The notes below the pieces were generated by a model. It did no database searches and had not been told where the DNA came from. It saw only the letters and a list, made by a program, of their open reading frames with translations. This document shows, one piece after another, positions 15,871 through 24,784 of a stretch of 64,000 nucleotides of DNA. A program made the translations under genes and the position numbers. Positions within the stretch are counted from its first letter, which is position 1, and each line of letters starts with the position of its first letter. The DNA comes from Stenotrophomonas sp. ASS1 (GTDB taxonomy: Bacteria; Pseudomonadota; Gammaproteobacteria; Xanthomonadales; Xanthomonadaceae): assembly GCF_004346925.1 (NCBI RefSeq), contig NZ_CP031167.1, positions 1,756,001 to 1,820,000 of the forward strand. The letters are read 5' to 3'.

Positions 15871-18800
15871 ACGTAGCCATCAAGTATCAGCCCACGCAGC
15901 TGGCGCGTGCCTGCTCGCCGGCGGCGATTGCCGGTGCTGGCGGCAAGGGCGGCGGGAACGCCCGCACGCCGGTCGAGACACCCGATAGCCTGCACTCGAT
16001 CTCCTACGCGAAGATCCTGGACCTGATCAGCGAGGGCGAGATCCGGGGCTTGGTGGCGGGCAATCAGTCCGTCTACCTCAACCAGGTTCCGATCCAGAAC
16101 AGCGACGGCACCCTGAACTTTGCCGGCGTGCGCGTGGAAACCCGTGCAGGCACGCAGGACCAGGAGTACATCGCCGGATTCCCATCGGTCGAGAACGAGG
16201 TCCCGGTCGGGGTCGAGCTGCGCAGTAACGCACCTGTGGTCCGCACGGTCTCCGGCTCTGACCTGTCCGCCGTGCGCATTCGATTCAGCGTTCCTGCGCT
16301 GCAGCGGCAGAACACGGAAAACGGCGATACCGAAGGCTACGCGATCGAGTATGCGATCGATCTGTCGGTGAACGGAGGCGCGTTCAGCACGGTGCTCTCC
16401 AATGCGTTCCGTGGCAAGACCACCAGCGAGTACCAGCGCAGCCACCGCATTGATCTGCCGGCCGGCACCCAATGGCAGGTGCGCGTGCGCCGCCTGACGC
16501 CGAACGCGAACAGCTCGACCGTCGCCGACATCGTCATGGTCCAGTCGCTGACCGAGATCATCGACGCCAAGCTGCGGTATCCCAACTGTGCCCTCGCGGC
16601 GGTGCAGGTGGACGCGAGCGCCTTCCAGAACGTCCCCTCGCGCGCCTTCCAGGTATGGGGTCGCATCATCCGTGTGCCGAGCAACTACGACCCGCGCACG
16701 CGTTCCTACAGTGGCATTTGGGACGGCACCTTCAAGTCGGCATGGACCAACAACCCGGCCTGGGTGTTCTTCGACATTGTCACCAACGACCGTTTCGGAC
16801 TGGGCAATCGGATCCCGCTGGATTGGGTGGACAAGTGGCGGCTGTACGAGATCGCGCGGTACTGCGATCAGCTGGTCAGCGATGGTATGGGGGGGCAGGA
16901 GCCGCGCTTCACCTGCAGCCTGTACCTGCAGACCCGTACCGATGCGTACAAGGTCCTGCAGGACATGGCCAGCATGTTCCGGGGCATCAGCTTCTATGCC
17001 GCTGGTCAGGTGATGGCCTCGGCGGACATGCCGAAGGACCCTGGTCCGACATACAGCCAGGCCAACGTGATCGATGGCCGGTTCACCTACGAGGGAAGTG
17101 CTCGCAAGGTCCGCCACACTGTGGCGCTGGTGTCTTGGACCGACCCTGATGACTTCGGCCGGCAGAAGGTTGAGCCGGTGCAGCTGCTCGACGGGATCGC
17201 CCGCTATGGCGTGAACCAGATCGAGGTCACCGCGCTGGGCTGTCATTCGAAGTCGCAGGCACAGCGGGTGGGGAACCACATCCTCTACAGCGAGAACCTG
17301 GAGACGGAGACGGTCACCTTCGCGGTAGGCCTGGACGCACTGAACTGCATGCCGGGCGACGTGATTCAGGTGGCTGACGCCAACCGCGCAGGCCGCCGGA
17401 ACTCCGGCCGCGTCAGCGCCGCCACTGCCAACAGCCTTACGCTGGACGTGTTGCCGCCGACCATGGCCGCAGGCGACCTCCTGCGCGCCACGCTGCCGAC
17501 TGGCAAGACCGAAGCGCGGACCATCAATGCGATCAACCCGACTACGCGCGTGGTGACCGTCTCGGCGCCGTGGAGCGCGGTGCCGGTGTCTCAGTCGATC
17601 TGGGCGACAGAGTCGACCGACCTGGTGCTGCAGCAGTTCCGTGTGCTGGGCATCGCAGAGGAAGAGGGCCTGACCTACCGCATCACTGCGCTGCAGCACC
17701 GGCCGGACAAGTTCGCTGCCATCGATGATGGGACCCGCCTGGAGCCGCCGCCGATCAGCGTCATTCCGCCCAGCGTGCAGCCGCCACCGGCCAACGTCCG
17801 CATGTCCTCCCATGTGGTGATCGACCAGGGCATTGCCACGCCGGTGCTGACCATCGAGTGGGACGCGGCCGACAAGGCCATTGCCTACGACGTGGAGTGG
17901 CGCCGGGACGACCTGAACTGGGTGCGTGCAGGAAGGGTAGGGACCACCAGCTGCGAGGTGCGGGGCATCTATGCCGGCAAGTACCTGGCCAGGGTGCGCG
18001 CGGTCAATGCGCTCAACGCGGTTTCGCAGCCGACGCTGAGCATGCTCACAGACATCACCGGCAAGACCGAGCCGCCGCCGGCGCTGACCTCGCTGACCGC
18101 CACGCCGGTGGTGTTCGGCATCCAGCTGGCTTGGGGCTTCCCGCCCGGTGCCACCGACACCGAGAGGACCGAGATCTGGCGCAGTGCCGGGCCGGACCGT
18201 GCCAGCGCCACGAAGTTCGCGGACTTCGCCTATCCGCAGAACCGCTACCAGCTGGACGGCCTGGCCGCAGGAGCGCGGTTCTACTTCTGGGGTCGCCTGG
18301 TGGACAAGAGCGGCAACATCGGGCCGTGGTATCCGACGGGCACGGGTGTGATGGGCGAGGCCAGCACCAACCAGTCGGACTACGACGCGTACTTCTCGGG
18401 GAAGATCAGCGAGAGCGCGTTGGGGCAGGATCTGCTGGCCAAGATCGACAGCATCGACCAGATCGTTCCTCTGATCTGGGAGGCGGGTGCCACCTACGAT
18501 CCCGGCGACACCGTGATCCACAACGGCAAGATATGGCTGTGGAACGACAACGCGCCGGGCAATGAGGAGCCTCCGGGTACGAAGTGGAAGGACGTAGGCG
18601 ATGCGGTCGCCCAGGCTGGCGCGGTGGCCGGTCGGGTGAGCACCCTGGAGCTGCAGGTCAACGACCCGGAGACCGGCCTGCAGGCCATAGGGCAGAAGAC
18701 GGATGGGCTGTTCGCCCAGCTGGATCCTCAGGCGGCCGGAGATACTGATTGGGGTGCTGGCGATGAGACGGTGTTTGCGGGAACGCTGACTGTTCAGACC

Positions 18801-19352
18801 GTCATTGCTGAGGGCGACTATGCCCAAGCCAAGCGCACCGATACCGTCGAGGCCAAAGTTGGCGAGACCCAGGCCCTTGTGCAGCAGACCTCTCAGACAG
18901 TGGTTGACCTGGATGGTCGGATCAGTGCGACCTACACGCTGCGAGCACAGGTCACCGCTGACGGAAGGATCTACGCCGCCGGCATGGGGCTGGGTGTCGA
19001 ACAGCAGCCGGACGGTAGTTACCAGAGCCAGGTTCTCTTCGATGTGGGTCGATTCGCGGTGATCAACCTGGTGAACGGGAATGTCACGTCACCCTTCGTG
19101 ATTCAGGGCGGGCAGACCTTCATCAGTCAGGCATTGATCGGCACCGGCTGGATCACCAACGCGATGATCGGGAACCAGATTGCGTCGTCGTCGGTGAATG
19201 GCGGAGGGCTTCCGCGCTGGGAGATCAACAAGGACGGTGGTCGCGTTGTTCGGGGCGACGGTTTCACCATCAACGAGCACCCGACCTATGGATATCGCAT
19301 GACCGACAACCAGACGGGCGTTAACTTCATCGAGATCGGGGAGCTGAGCTGA
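15867..19352 (+). CDS. Tail tip host-specificity protein, lambda gpJ-like
   Basis: This 1161-residue protein is the largest in the module. It begins with a short disordered stretch, then TPDSLHSISYAKILDLISEGEIRGL, the standard J N-terminus. The body includes NNPAWVFFDIVTNDRFGLG, and two fibronectin-type III-like repeats near residues 640-830 (IEWDAADKAIAYDVEWRR..., LAWGFPPGATDTERTEIWRS...). The C-terminus has a phage-tail-like region ending with ALIGTGWITNAMIGNQIASSS and a WEINKDGG motif typical of J C-termini. It overlaps the gpI stop and the next gene. In lambda the J C-terminus binds the receptor. Confidence 0.9.
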   Translation: MNVAIKYQPTQLARACSPAAIAGAGGKGGGNARTPVETPDSLHSISYAKILDLISEGEIRGLVAGNQSVYLNQVPIQNSDGTLNFAGVRVETRAGTQDQEYIAGFPSVENEVPVGVELRSNAPVVRTVSGSDLSAVRIRFSVPALQRQNTENGDTEGYAIEYAIDLSVNGGAFSTVLSNAFRGKTTSEYQRSHRIDLPAGTQWQVRVRRLTPNANSSTVADIVMVQSLTEIIDAKLRYPNCALAAVQVDASAFQNVPSRAFQVWGRIIRVPSNYDPRTRSYSGIWDGTFKSAWTNNPAWVFFDIVTNDRFGLGNRIPLDWVDKWRLYEIARYCDQLVSDGMGGQEPRFTCSLYLQTRTDAYKVLQDMASMFRGISFYAAGQVMASADMPKDPGPTYSQANVIDGRFTYEGSARKVRHTVALVSWTDPDDFGRQKVEPVQLLDGIARYGVNQIEVTALGCHSKSQAQRVGNHILYSENLETETVTFAVGLDALNCMPGDVIQVADANRAGRRNSGRVSAATANSLTLDVLPPTMAAGDLLRATLPTGKTEARTINAINPTTRVVTVSAPWSAVPVSQSIWATESTDLVLQQFRVLGIAEEEGLTYRITALQHRPDKFAAIDDGTRLEPPPISVIPPSVQPPPANVRMSSHVVIDQGIATPVLTIEWDAADKAIAYDVEWRRDDLNWVRAGRVGTTSCEVRGIYAGKYLARVRAVNALNAVSQPTLSMLTDITGKTEPPPALTSLTATPVVFGIQLAWGFPPGATDTERTEIWRSAGPDRASATKFADFAYPQNRYQLDGLAAGARFYFWGRLVDKSGNIGPWYPTGTGVMGEASTNQSDYDAYFSGKISESALGQDLLAKIDSIDQIVPLIWEAGATYDPGDTVIHNGKIWLWNDNAPGNEEPPGTKWKDVGDAVAQAGAVAGRVSTLELQVNDPETGLQAIGQKTDGLFAQLDPQAAGDTDWGAGDETVFAGTLTVQTVIAEGDYAQAKRTDTVEAKVGETQALVQQTSQTVVDLDGRISATYTLRAQVTADGRIYAAGMGLGVEQQPDGSYQSQVLFDVGRFAVINLVNGNVTSPFVIQGGQTFISQALIGTGWITNAMIGNQIASSSVNGGGLPRWEINKDGGRVVRGDGFTINEHPTYGYRMTDNQTGVNFIEIGELS

Positions 19353-19657
19353 TGGCAAGAGGGTTTCGACAGCGAGACCCCGGCACGGGGCAGATCCTGG
19401 TGGACATAACCACCAGGCTGCCCCGGATCATCGGGCGGGTTTCGATCACTGGTGGTGCCTCTGGTTCAATCACCGTGCCCAGCAGTGGGTCCAATCCAGC
19501 ATTCTTCTTCTTCGCCCCATCCAATGACGGGAACTGCTCACCGACGTTCAGTCAATCTGCTGGGGCCGGGGACGTGATTTCTTGGACCTATAGCGGTTCT
19601 GTCGGCCAGATTCCAATCACGCCGATCGATGGAATCCTGTCCTACGGGAGGTATTGA
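19352..19657 (+). CDS. Hypothetical tail-tip-associated protein
   Basis: This 101-residue protein begins one base into the end of the J gene and has no family I recognise. It is beta-rich and Gly/Ser-rich (RVSITGGASGSITVPSSGSNPAFFFF), with a conserved-looking R.RDPGTGQILVDITTRLPR opening. Position immediately after J suggests an accessory host-contact or fibre protein. Confidence 0.6.
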   Translation: MARGFRQRDPGTGQILVDITTRLPRIIGRVSITGGASGSITVPSSGSNPAFFFFAPSNDGNCSPTFSQSAGAGDVISWTYSGSVGQIPITPIDGILSYGRY

Positions 19658-19658
19658 A

Positions 19659-20384
19659 ATGGTGCGAGGCGTCCGCATTCGAAGCACGGTAGATTCGCTG
19701 GTCCAGATCGACCCGAGTTACGAGAACCTTGCGCTGAAAACGTCGGGGGCGGTGACCACGGTGGTTGCCGGCTCGACGCCGGGACTCAATGAGTGCGGGA
19801 TAGCAACTATCACCGTCGCGGGTTGCAACAATCCTGTTCTGGCAATCCGCTGCGACTCGAACTTTGTGGGCCTGCTGTCTAGAACGAGCTCGGGCGGCAC
19901 ATACACGTGGAAGATCATCGCCAACACCCCCGTTGTGACGGTCAGCTACTGGGTGTTCGATACCACTGACGTGGCGCAGATGCAGTTCAACACCACACGG
20001 GGGATGCGTGTCCGGAACCCGGCCAACAACCGGGTGGTGTTCGACTCCCGCTACAAATACCTGCGCGTGATCGCTATGGCCAACAGCACACAGGCCAGCA
20101 CCCATCCAATGCCGCAGGCAGACGGCTTCTGCGTGGCGCTTTCGAACGTGAGTGTGTTTACCGCAGTCACTTACATCGGTGCGGGTGGTGGGCCGCAGTT
20201 CTGGACGAGGTACGTGTTTACCAAGATGGTGGGATTTCGCACCGTCGCTGGTGCAGTCGAAACCCAAGGCTTCGACATCTATCGGAACGCCTACGAAACA
20301 CCCACGCCATCCCCAATGCCGCCGCCTGCGTTCTACGGGTCCTATCAGGCAATCGGCATGGTTGCGGACGTCAGAAACTACTGA
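19659..20384 (+). CDS. Hypothetical tail-associated protein
   Basis: The gene encodes 241 residues starting MVRGVRIRSTVDSLVQIDPSYENLALK. The ATG is preceded by GGGAGGT at a good distance and lies 2 bp after the previous stop; a longer in-frame start at 19629 would overlap that gene. The sequence is mostly beta-type with GMRVRNPANNRVVFDSRYKYLRVIA, a motif common in phage proteins encoded just after J in Pseudomonas/Xanthomonas-type siphoviruses. The specific role is not known. Confidence 0.65.
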   Translation: MVRGVRIRSTVDSLVQIDPSYENLALKTSGAVTTVVAGSTPGLNECGIATITVAGCNNPVLAIRCDSNFVGLLSRTSSGGTYTWKIIANTPVVTVSYWVFDTTDVAQMQFNTTRGMRVRNPANNRVVFDSRYKYLRVIAMANSTQASTHPMPQADGFCVALSNVSVFTAVTYIGAGGGPQFWTRYVFTKMVGFRTVAGAVETQGFDIYRNAYETPTPSPMPPPAFYGSYQAIGMVADVRNY

Positions 20385-20805
20385 CGGTCCGCACCCCGGT
20401 TGCATCCTGATACTTGACCGACCACGGCGTTACCAGATAGCCAGGACGGTCACGGTTGGCCAGCGAGAAGTGGTTCTCTCTGGCGTCTACGGCGGTGCCA
20501 TTCACCAGAAGGTATGGAAGGCCGGACTGCGGCAACCCACAATCGCTCACGTAGCCGTCAGTCTTCAGTTGGATCGTATGCCGACCAGCGACCTGTTCGA
20601 CCTGGCCGCAAACCGTGGCACGGGCGGTCTTCGACGCCTGCAGTGCACGCGGGGCGATTCTGACAACGAACGCATCCAGCGTTTCGCCATCGTTGGCGGT
20701 TTCTTGGTGCAGCTCAACTGTGCGGCCGTGGATCACCCCTGGTGCGGTCGTGCAGCCTGCGGAAAGCATTGTCGCGATGAAAGCTGTGGTGATCAGTGCG
20801 CGCAT
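20371..20805 (-). CDS. Small lipoprotein (prophage cargo)
   Basis: The gene encodes 144 residues. The N-terminus MRALITTAFIATMLSAGCTTAP is a typical bacterial lipoprotein signal with LSAGC as the lipobox, so it should be lipidated at Cys18 after export. The mature part is hydrophilic and has several cysteines (VCGQVEQVAG, VSDCGLP). It is on the opposite strand to the tail genes and converges with the previous gene over 14 bp. It may act at the lysogen's envelope (lysogenic conversion), which is inference. Confidence 0.65.
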   Translation of the reverse strand: MRALITTAFIATMLSAGCTTAPGVIHGRTVELHQETANDGETLDAFVVRIAPRALQASKTARATVCGQVEQVAGRHTIQLKTDGYVSDCGLPQSGLPYLLVNGTAVDARENHFSLANRDRPGYLVTPWSVKYQDATGVRTVSSF

Positions 20806-20904
20806 GACTCTCTCCCTGTGTTGTGCTGCGAACAAGGCAGAGGGTAGCGCGTCGGACTGTCCCGATCACAACGGAGAACCATTCGCGTTTTCTGCGCGCG
20901 AATG

Positions 20905-21570
20905 TCAGGCGACCTGCTGCAGCAGGTCCTCGCGGTTATTCCGGGGCGTGTTCACTGCTCGGCTGACGCGGTATGCCTCCATTGCCGGAGGCCCGCTGGC
21001 CAGCAGCATCGCCATGGCATCGTCCGGGCCAGCCGCCATCCACTCATCGATTTGGCCGGCCTGCAGCCACACAGGCATGCGGTCGTGGATGTCGGCCGAG
21101 ACGCCGCTGCTGTCGCCGGTGATGATGGTGAAGGTGCCCAGGTTGCCGTCGGGCAGCAGGGGGCTGGTGTCCTCCCAGAGGCCAGCGGCCAGCAGCGGCC
21201 CGGTGGCGTGGATGAACCACGGGTCCTTCTTCTCGTCGATCGGGCTGACCGACCACTCGTAGTAGCCGGCCATGGGGATGACGCAGCGGCGCTTCTTGAA
21301 GGCCGATCGGAACGCCGGCTTGGTGGCAACCGTCTCGATCCTGGCGTTGATGGTCGAGCCCTGCAGCTTCTTGTCCTTCGCCCAGAACGGCAGCAGGCCC
21401 CAGGCCAAGCGCGTGACCTGCCGGCCTTCGCCGCGGTCCAGGATCACCGAGGCGCGCTGCGTCGGCGCCAGGTTGTAGCTAGGCTGGATCTCGGCCAGGC
21501 CGGGGGCAAGGTCAGCCAGCCCCGGCTGGCCGAAGTCGATCACGGGGAGCTGGACGAATCGGCCGCACAT
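20905..21570 (-). CDS. SRAP-domain protein, YedK/HMCES-like (abasic-site protein)
   Basis: The gene encodes 221 residues. It begins MCGRF with the catalytic Cys2, then NLAPT near residue 33, STINARIET with Asn75, IPMAGYYEW with Glu105 and HDRMP with His162; Cys2, Asn75 and Glu105 fall at the YedK positions. In the known family these proteins form a thiazolidine crosslink with abasic sites in single-stranded DNA and shield it. In a prophage it may protect replicating phage DNA. It is divergent from the BLUF-like gene across a 137-bp spacer. Confidence 0.9.
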   Translation of the reverse strand: MCGRFVQLPVIDFGQPGLADLAPGLAEIQPSYNLAPTQRASVILDRGEGRQVTRLAWGLLPFWAKDKKLQGSTINARIETVATKPAFRSAFKKRRCVIPMAGYYEWSVSPIDEKKDPWFIHATGPLLAAGLWEDTSPLLPDGNLGTFTIITGDSSGVSADIHDRMPVWLQAGQIDEWMAAGPDDAMAMLLASGPPAMEAYRVSRAVNTPRNNREDLLQQVA

Positions 21571-21707
21571 GGCCGGAGGGTAGCCCGGCCGGCCGTGCCC
21601 GGGGCGTGTAGGGCACGGGCGAACTGTGACGCCGGTCAGGCAGCCTCTACGCGAAACTTACGGTAGCGGTTCTACGCTCGGGCTCCCCATGGAGGCCGGA
21701 GAGAGAC

Positions 21708-22136
21708 ATGCCTAACAGGGCTGTTGTGTTTGTCAGCGAAGCGGTCGGCGACCTGACCATGGCGCGCCTGTCGCAGATCATGGCGGACGCGGAGCGATTC
21801 AATCGCACTGCCGGAGTTACCGGGGTCACGCTGTTTGATGGGCAGAGGTTCCTCGCTTACATGGAGGGACCGCCCGATGGCCTGGATGTGGCCTTCTCCA
21901 GAGCAGCCGGCGCCACCAGCCATTCAAGCCTGATCGAGATTGCGCGGGGGCGGGTTGGGCAGCGCAGGCTTCCCTACTGGCCTATGAGTTGCATCCCCCT
22001 GTCGCCGCCGGAGCTGGTGCAGCTGGTGCGGGCCGATTGGACTTCCTTCCTGCAGCGGGGAGGCGATCAAGTCGCCCCAGCCACCGCCATGGAGATGCTG
22101 GTTGCACTTGTCGAACCATTCGCCGAGGCTGCCTGA
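21708..22136 (+). CDS. BLUF-domain-like protein lacking key photoactive residues
   Basis: The gene encodes 142 residues. It aligns by eye without gaps to the canonical BLUF fold: N-terminal VVFVS, RFNRTAGVTGVTLF near residues 30-43, RFLAYMEGP near 47-55 and YWPM near 90-93. In the well-known Slr1694 numbering the flavin-contact Tyr is residue 8 and Gln is residue 50; here those positions are Phe8 and Ala50, whereas Asn32, Trp91 and Met93 are retained. It may therefore bind flavin without normal blue-light photochemistry, or act as a fold only. GGAGAGAGA precedes the ATG. Confidence 0.7.
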   Translation: MPNRAVVFVSEAVGDLTMARLSQIMADAERFNRTAGVTGVTLFDGQRFLAYMEGPPDGLDVAFSRAAGATSHSSLIEIARGRVGQRRLPYWPMSCIPLSPPELVQLVRADWTSFLQRGGDQVAPATAMEMLVALVEPFAEAA

Positions 22137-22180
22137 GCAGCGCCGCGCTGGCGCAAGCGCAGTGGACAGAGGGTAGGGCG

Positions 22181-22831
22181 ATGGCCATAGTCACGGCTGG
22201 CCAATGGACGTGCCCTATGAGCATCCTCAACGTACTGATCAGTCGTGACCAGCTTGTCGTTGCCGTGGATACGCTCGCGGAGGATGCGCTGACAGGCGCT
22301 TACTCTGCTGGTGCAAAGGTGCTCCTGATACCGCAGCACAACGTGCTACTCGCTACCAGAGGTGGAGCCCAGTTCTTCCTGAAGATCTACGAGCTGGCTC
22401 TGCAGGCGAGCTTCCGGGCCGACTTCTCCATTGAGCAGCTTTCGGCCGAGATGGGGCCTGTAATGGACCAACTGTGGTTGAACTATGAGAAGGCGGCCGC
22501 GGAGGCTGACCTGCCTATCGAACAGCTGGGGACGGAGATCGTCCTGGGCGGTTGGTCGCCCAGAAGCGGCAGGATGATGGCCACGGTTTATGCCAAGAGC
22601 GACAGCCGGCAGGCTACGTCAGTGCAGCCGATCGGTGGCCAGTTCGCATCACCCGGTGACCCTCTCAAGGGCGTGGCGCCGAGCATGCTGCAGGCCGACC
22701 TGATGGCTGCCGGACGGCTCCAGGCGGGCTACCTCAATGAGCAGATGGGCCGGCAGGTCGCCGGCGGGCGTCTGCTGATCGGGTTCTTGCAGCAGGGCCA
22801 GGCTGTGGTGAAGGACCTGGGACCGATCTGA
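22181..22831 (+). CDS. Unknown prophage protein, possibly Ntn-hydrolase-like
   Basis: The gene encodes 216 residues from ATG 22181 (GAGGGTAGGG upstream); an internal ATG at 22217 giving MSILNVLIS is an alternative with a weaker ribosome site. The sequence ISRDQLVVAVDTLAEDA...AGAKVLLIPQHNVLLATRG..FF resembles the beginning of proteasome-type beta folds, with VDTLAE in a position like the GSDxRA/ADSR of that superfamily. That likeness is weak and by eye; a Thr/Ser nucleophile at the N-terminus is not evident. It sits in the cargo block. Confidence 0.5.
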   Translation: MAIVTAGQWTCPMSILNVLISRDQLVVAVDTLAEDALTGAYSAGAKVLLIPQHNVLLATRGGAQFFLKIYELALQASFRADFSIEQLSAEMGPVMDQLWLNYEKAAAEADLPIEQLGTEIVLGGWSPRSGRMMATVYAKSDSRQATSVQPIGGQFASPGDPLKGVAPSMLQADLMAAGRLQAGYLNEQMGRQVAGGRLLIGFLQQGQAVVKDLGPI

Positions 22832-22911
22832 CGATTTGGGCTCCCAAACGATTCAGCCAGGTCGCCGCCGTGTTCGCAGGATCTGCGACCGCCAGCCGTA
22901 TCCTTCCGGCC

Positions 22912-23412
22912 ATGTATTCCTCCCACGGCTTCCGCACCGCCCCGTTTCCCTCTGGCTGGGTCCAGACCGGCGAGCGCTGGGCGCTCTGGTACAACGGCCG
23001 GGAAACGGCGAACGTCACGTTCGATGGCGGTCCTGGCGTCCGGCTGTGGATGGAAGGCCAGAAGATGTGGCACACCAAGGAAGCGCGCGCCGCCAACGTC
23101 CGACAGGCGAAGCGCTACGCCGAGCGCTGGTGCGCGGCCAGGCTCTATCCCGATCTGCCCCTTCGCGAGGCCGTGGTCCGGCTGACCGACAGCACGCCGA
23201 TCCAGCCACCGCCGCCGCTGCCAGGCCTGCCACCGACCCGTGAGCAGCAGCAACAGGCTCGGCGCTTGGCGGAGGCTGGGGCGAAGGAGATCGAGCGGAT
23301 CAAGGAAGCGCTGGAACCGCGCCGACCGCCGAAGGAGACCAAGCCCCGCCCGAAGGACGCCCGCAAGGCGTGGATGAGGGCAGGGCTGCAGCAGATGCGC
23401 CGCGGCGTGTAG
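22912..23412 (+). CDS. Unknown prophage protein with Pro-rich linker and basic coiled C-terminus
   Basis: The gene encodes 166 residues from ATG 22912; an alternative ATG at 22870 adds 14 residues. The N-terminal 90 residues hold several aromatics (GWVQTGERWALWYNGRE, RLWMEGQKMWHTKEAR), followed by a Pro-rich linker (IQPPPPLPGLPP) and a highly charged helix (REQQQQARRLAEAGAKEIERIKEAL). It stops 4 bp before the convergent integrase stop. I do not recognise the family. Confidence 0.55.
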   Translation: MYSSHGFRTAPFPSGWVQTGERWALWYNGRETANVTFDGGPGVRLWMEGQKMWHTKEARAANVRQAKRYAERWCAARLYPDLPLREAVVRLTDSTPIQPPPPLPGLPPTREQQQQARRLAEAGAKEIERIKEALEPRRPPKETKPRPKDARKAWMRAGLQQMRRGV

Positions 23413-23415
23413 GCA

Positions 23416-24621
23416 TCAAGCAACCCGCAGCTGCACCACGTTGCCATCGCGCAGCCTGTCCAGGTAATCCGCCCATTCCTGCATCATCCGGACGCGCTCA
23501 TCGATGTGGGTCGTGCGGTTGTAGGCACGGCCGTTCGGGTCGCGCACGGCATGCGCCAGCTGGTGCTCGATGATGTCCGGACGGAACCCAAGCACCTCAT
23601 CCAGCAGCGTGCGCGCGGTTGCGCGGAAGCCGTGACCCGTCACGGTGTCCTTGTCGAACCCCATCGCACGTAGCGCGGCCAGTACCGCCACCTCCGACAT
23701 CGGGCGATCCTTCTTGCCCCTGGCGGGGAACACATACTTTCCCGACTCGGTGTATGGCTTCAGCTCGCGCAAGATCTCAACGGCCTGGCGCGCCAGCGGC
23801 ACGATATGAGGCTGCCGCATCTTCATGCGTGCTGCCGGAATCGACCACAGGCCGGCATCCAGATCCATCTCAGTCCATTCGGCCTGCCGGAGCTCCCCTG
23901 GGCGGACGAACACCAGGGGCGCCAGTTTGAGCGCTGTGCTGACGATGCCGGCGCCACGGTAGGCGTGCAGGGCGCGCAGTAGCCCGCCCAACTGGACCGG
24001 GTCCACCACTGCGGCGTGGTTCCGTTCTGGGGGCGGGACCAGGGCGCCGCGTAGGTCCGCGACGGGGTTTCGCTCTGCTCGGTCGGTCGCCACGGCGTAT
24101 CGCATGACCTGGCCGCAGTTCTGCATGACACGGTGCGCGGACTCGAACGCTTGGCGCTCCTCCATCTTCCGGGCGATCTTCAGGAAGTCGGAGGCCTTCA
24201 GGTCAGCAGCGCGCAGCTTCCCGATCTGGGGGAAGACGTCATTCTCGAACCACGCCTCGACCTTCTTGCTATACGTTGGCACCCAGGGGCGGGCAGTCAG
24301 CCACTCCCGGGCAATCGCCTCGAAGCTGGAGGCAGCATCCACCACGGCGGCCGTCGCAGCTGCCTTCTTCTGCTCGCTGGGATCCATGCCGCCGCGCAGC
24401 AGACGCCGGGCATCGTCTCGCGCCTCCCTGGCGTTGGCCAGGCTGACGTCTGGATACAGGCCAAGCGCCAGCACCTTCTCCTTTCCCCCGAAGCGGTACT
24501 TCCAGCGCCAGCTCTTGGCGCCGGCCATGGTGATGTAGAGGTAGAGGCCGCCAGCGTCGGACAGCTTCTGGGGCTTGTCGGCTGGCTTCGCGCGGCGGAT
24601 CGCTACGTCGGTCAGGGGCAT
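23416..24621 (-). CDS. int: P4-type tyrosine integrase
   Basis: The gene encodes 401 residues from ATG 24621 (MPLTDVAIRRAKPADKPQKLSDAGGLYLYI), the usual DUF4102-type N-terminal arm-binding domain; a start 17 codons upstream is possible but unlike the family. The catalytic domain has VFVRPGELRQAEW (Arg), HIVPL, the HGFR box, HQLAH and YNR with the nucleophilic Tyr. It catalyses site-specific recombination between attP and the bacterial attachment site. Its start lies about 160 bp from the 3' end of ssrA on the same strand, the arrangement of integrases that use tRNA/tmRNA genes. Confidence 0.9.
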   Translation of the reverse strand: MPLTDVAIRRAKPADKPQKLSDAGGLYLYITMAGAKSWRWKYRFGGKEKVLALGLYPDVSLANAREARDDARRLLRGGMDPSEQKKAAATAAVVDAASSFEAIAREWLTARPWVPTYSKKVEAWFENDVFPQIGKLRAADLKASDFLKIARKMEERQAFESAHRVMQNCGQVMRYAVATDRAERNPVADLRGALVPPPERNHAAVVDPVQLGGLLRALHAYRGAGIVSTALKLAPLVFVRPGELRQAEWTEMDLDAGLWSIPAARMKMRQPHIVPLARQAVEILRELKPYTESGKYVFPARGKKDRPMSEVAVLAALRAMGFDKDTVTGHGFRATARTLLDEVLGFRPDIIEHQLAHAVRDPNGRAYNRTTHIDERVRMMQEWADYLDRLRDGNVVQLRVA

Positions 24622-24716
24622 GGGGGTATCGGCTTTTCGTGGGCGGTGCGATACCCCTAGATATACCCCCACCGTCTCATAGCCTGCAACGGAACGGCAT
24701 GGACAAGGGTGGAAAA

Positions 24717-24763
24717 CGAAAAAGCCGGAACCCCTTATTTGACTAGGGATTCCGGCTTTTCGT
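24717..24763 (-). terminator. Intrinsic terminator downstream of ssrA
   Basis: AAAGCCGGAA (24721-24730) pairs with TTCCGGCTTT (24750-24759), with a further 4-bp inner stem and 9-nt loop. On the minus strand it is followed by a T-rich run. It starts 22 bp past the tmRNA 3' end and lies in the prophage-side flank unless the att core reaches this far. Confidence 0.8.
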
Positions 24764-24784
24764 GGACCCTTGCGGACCCGGTAT

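Larger units (their letters stand above)
1..24784. mobile_element. Siphovirus prophage, right portion (left end outside window)
   Basis: A contiguous run of phage head, connector and tail genes on the plus strand starts inside a terminase gene at the window edge. It ends with a tyrosine integrase gene whose upstream end lies about 160 bp from the 3' end of ssrA. The head genes are HK97-like and the tail genes follow lambda order (tube, G/GT, H, M, L, K, I, J). Early regulation, replication and lysis genes are not visible and would have to lie to the left. The right boundary is inferred from the integrase and the tmRNA 3' end; the exact att core cannot be defined because the second copy is outside the window. 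Confidence 0.9.

Noticed and set aside
15861..18827. Very long minus-strand open frame opposite the J gene
   Set aside because: It is the antisense shadow of gpJ in GC-rich DNA; no ribosome site, no recognisable domains.
20371..23412. Phage lysis cassette (holin/endolysin)
   Set aside because: No holin-like small membrane protein pair or muramidase/amidase motif found here; the region is cargo. Lysis genes may lie left of the window.
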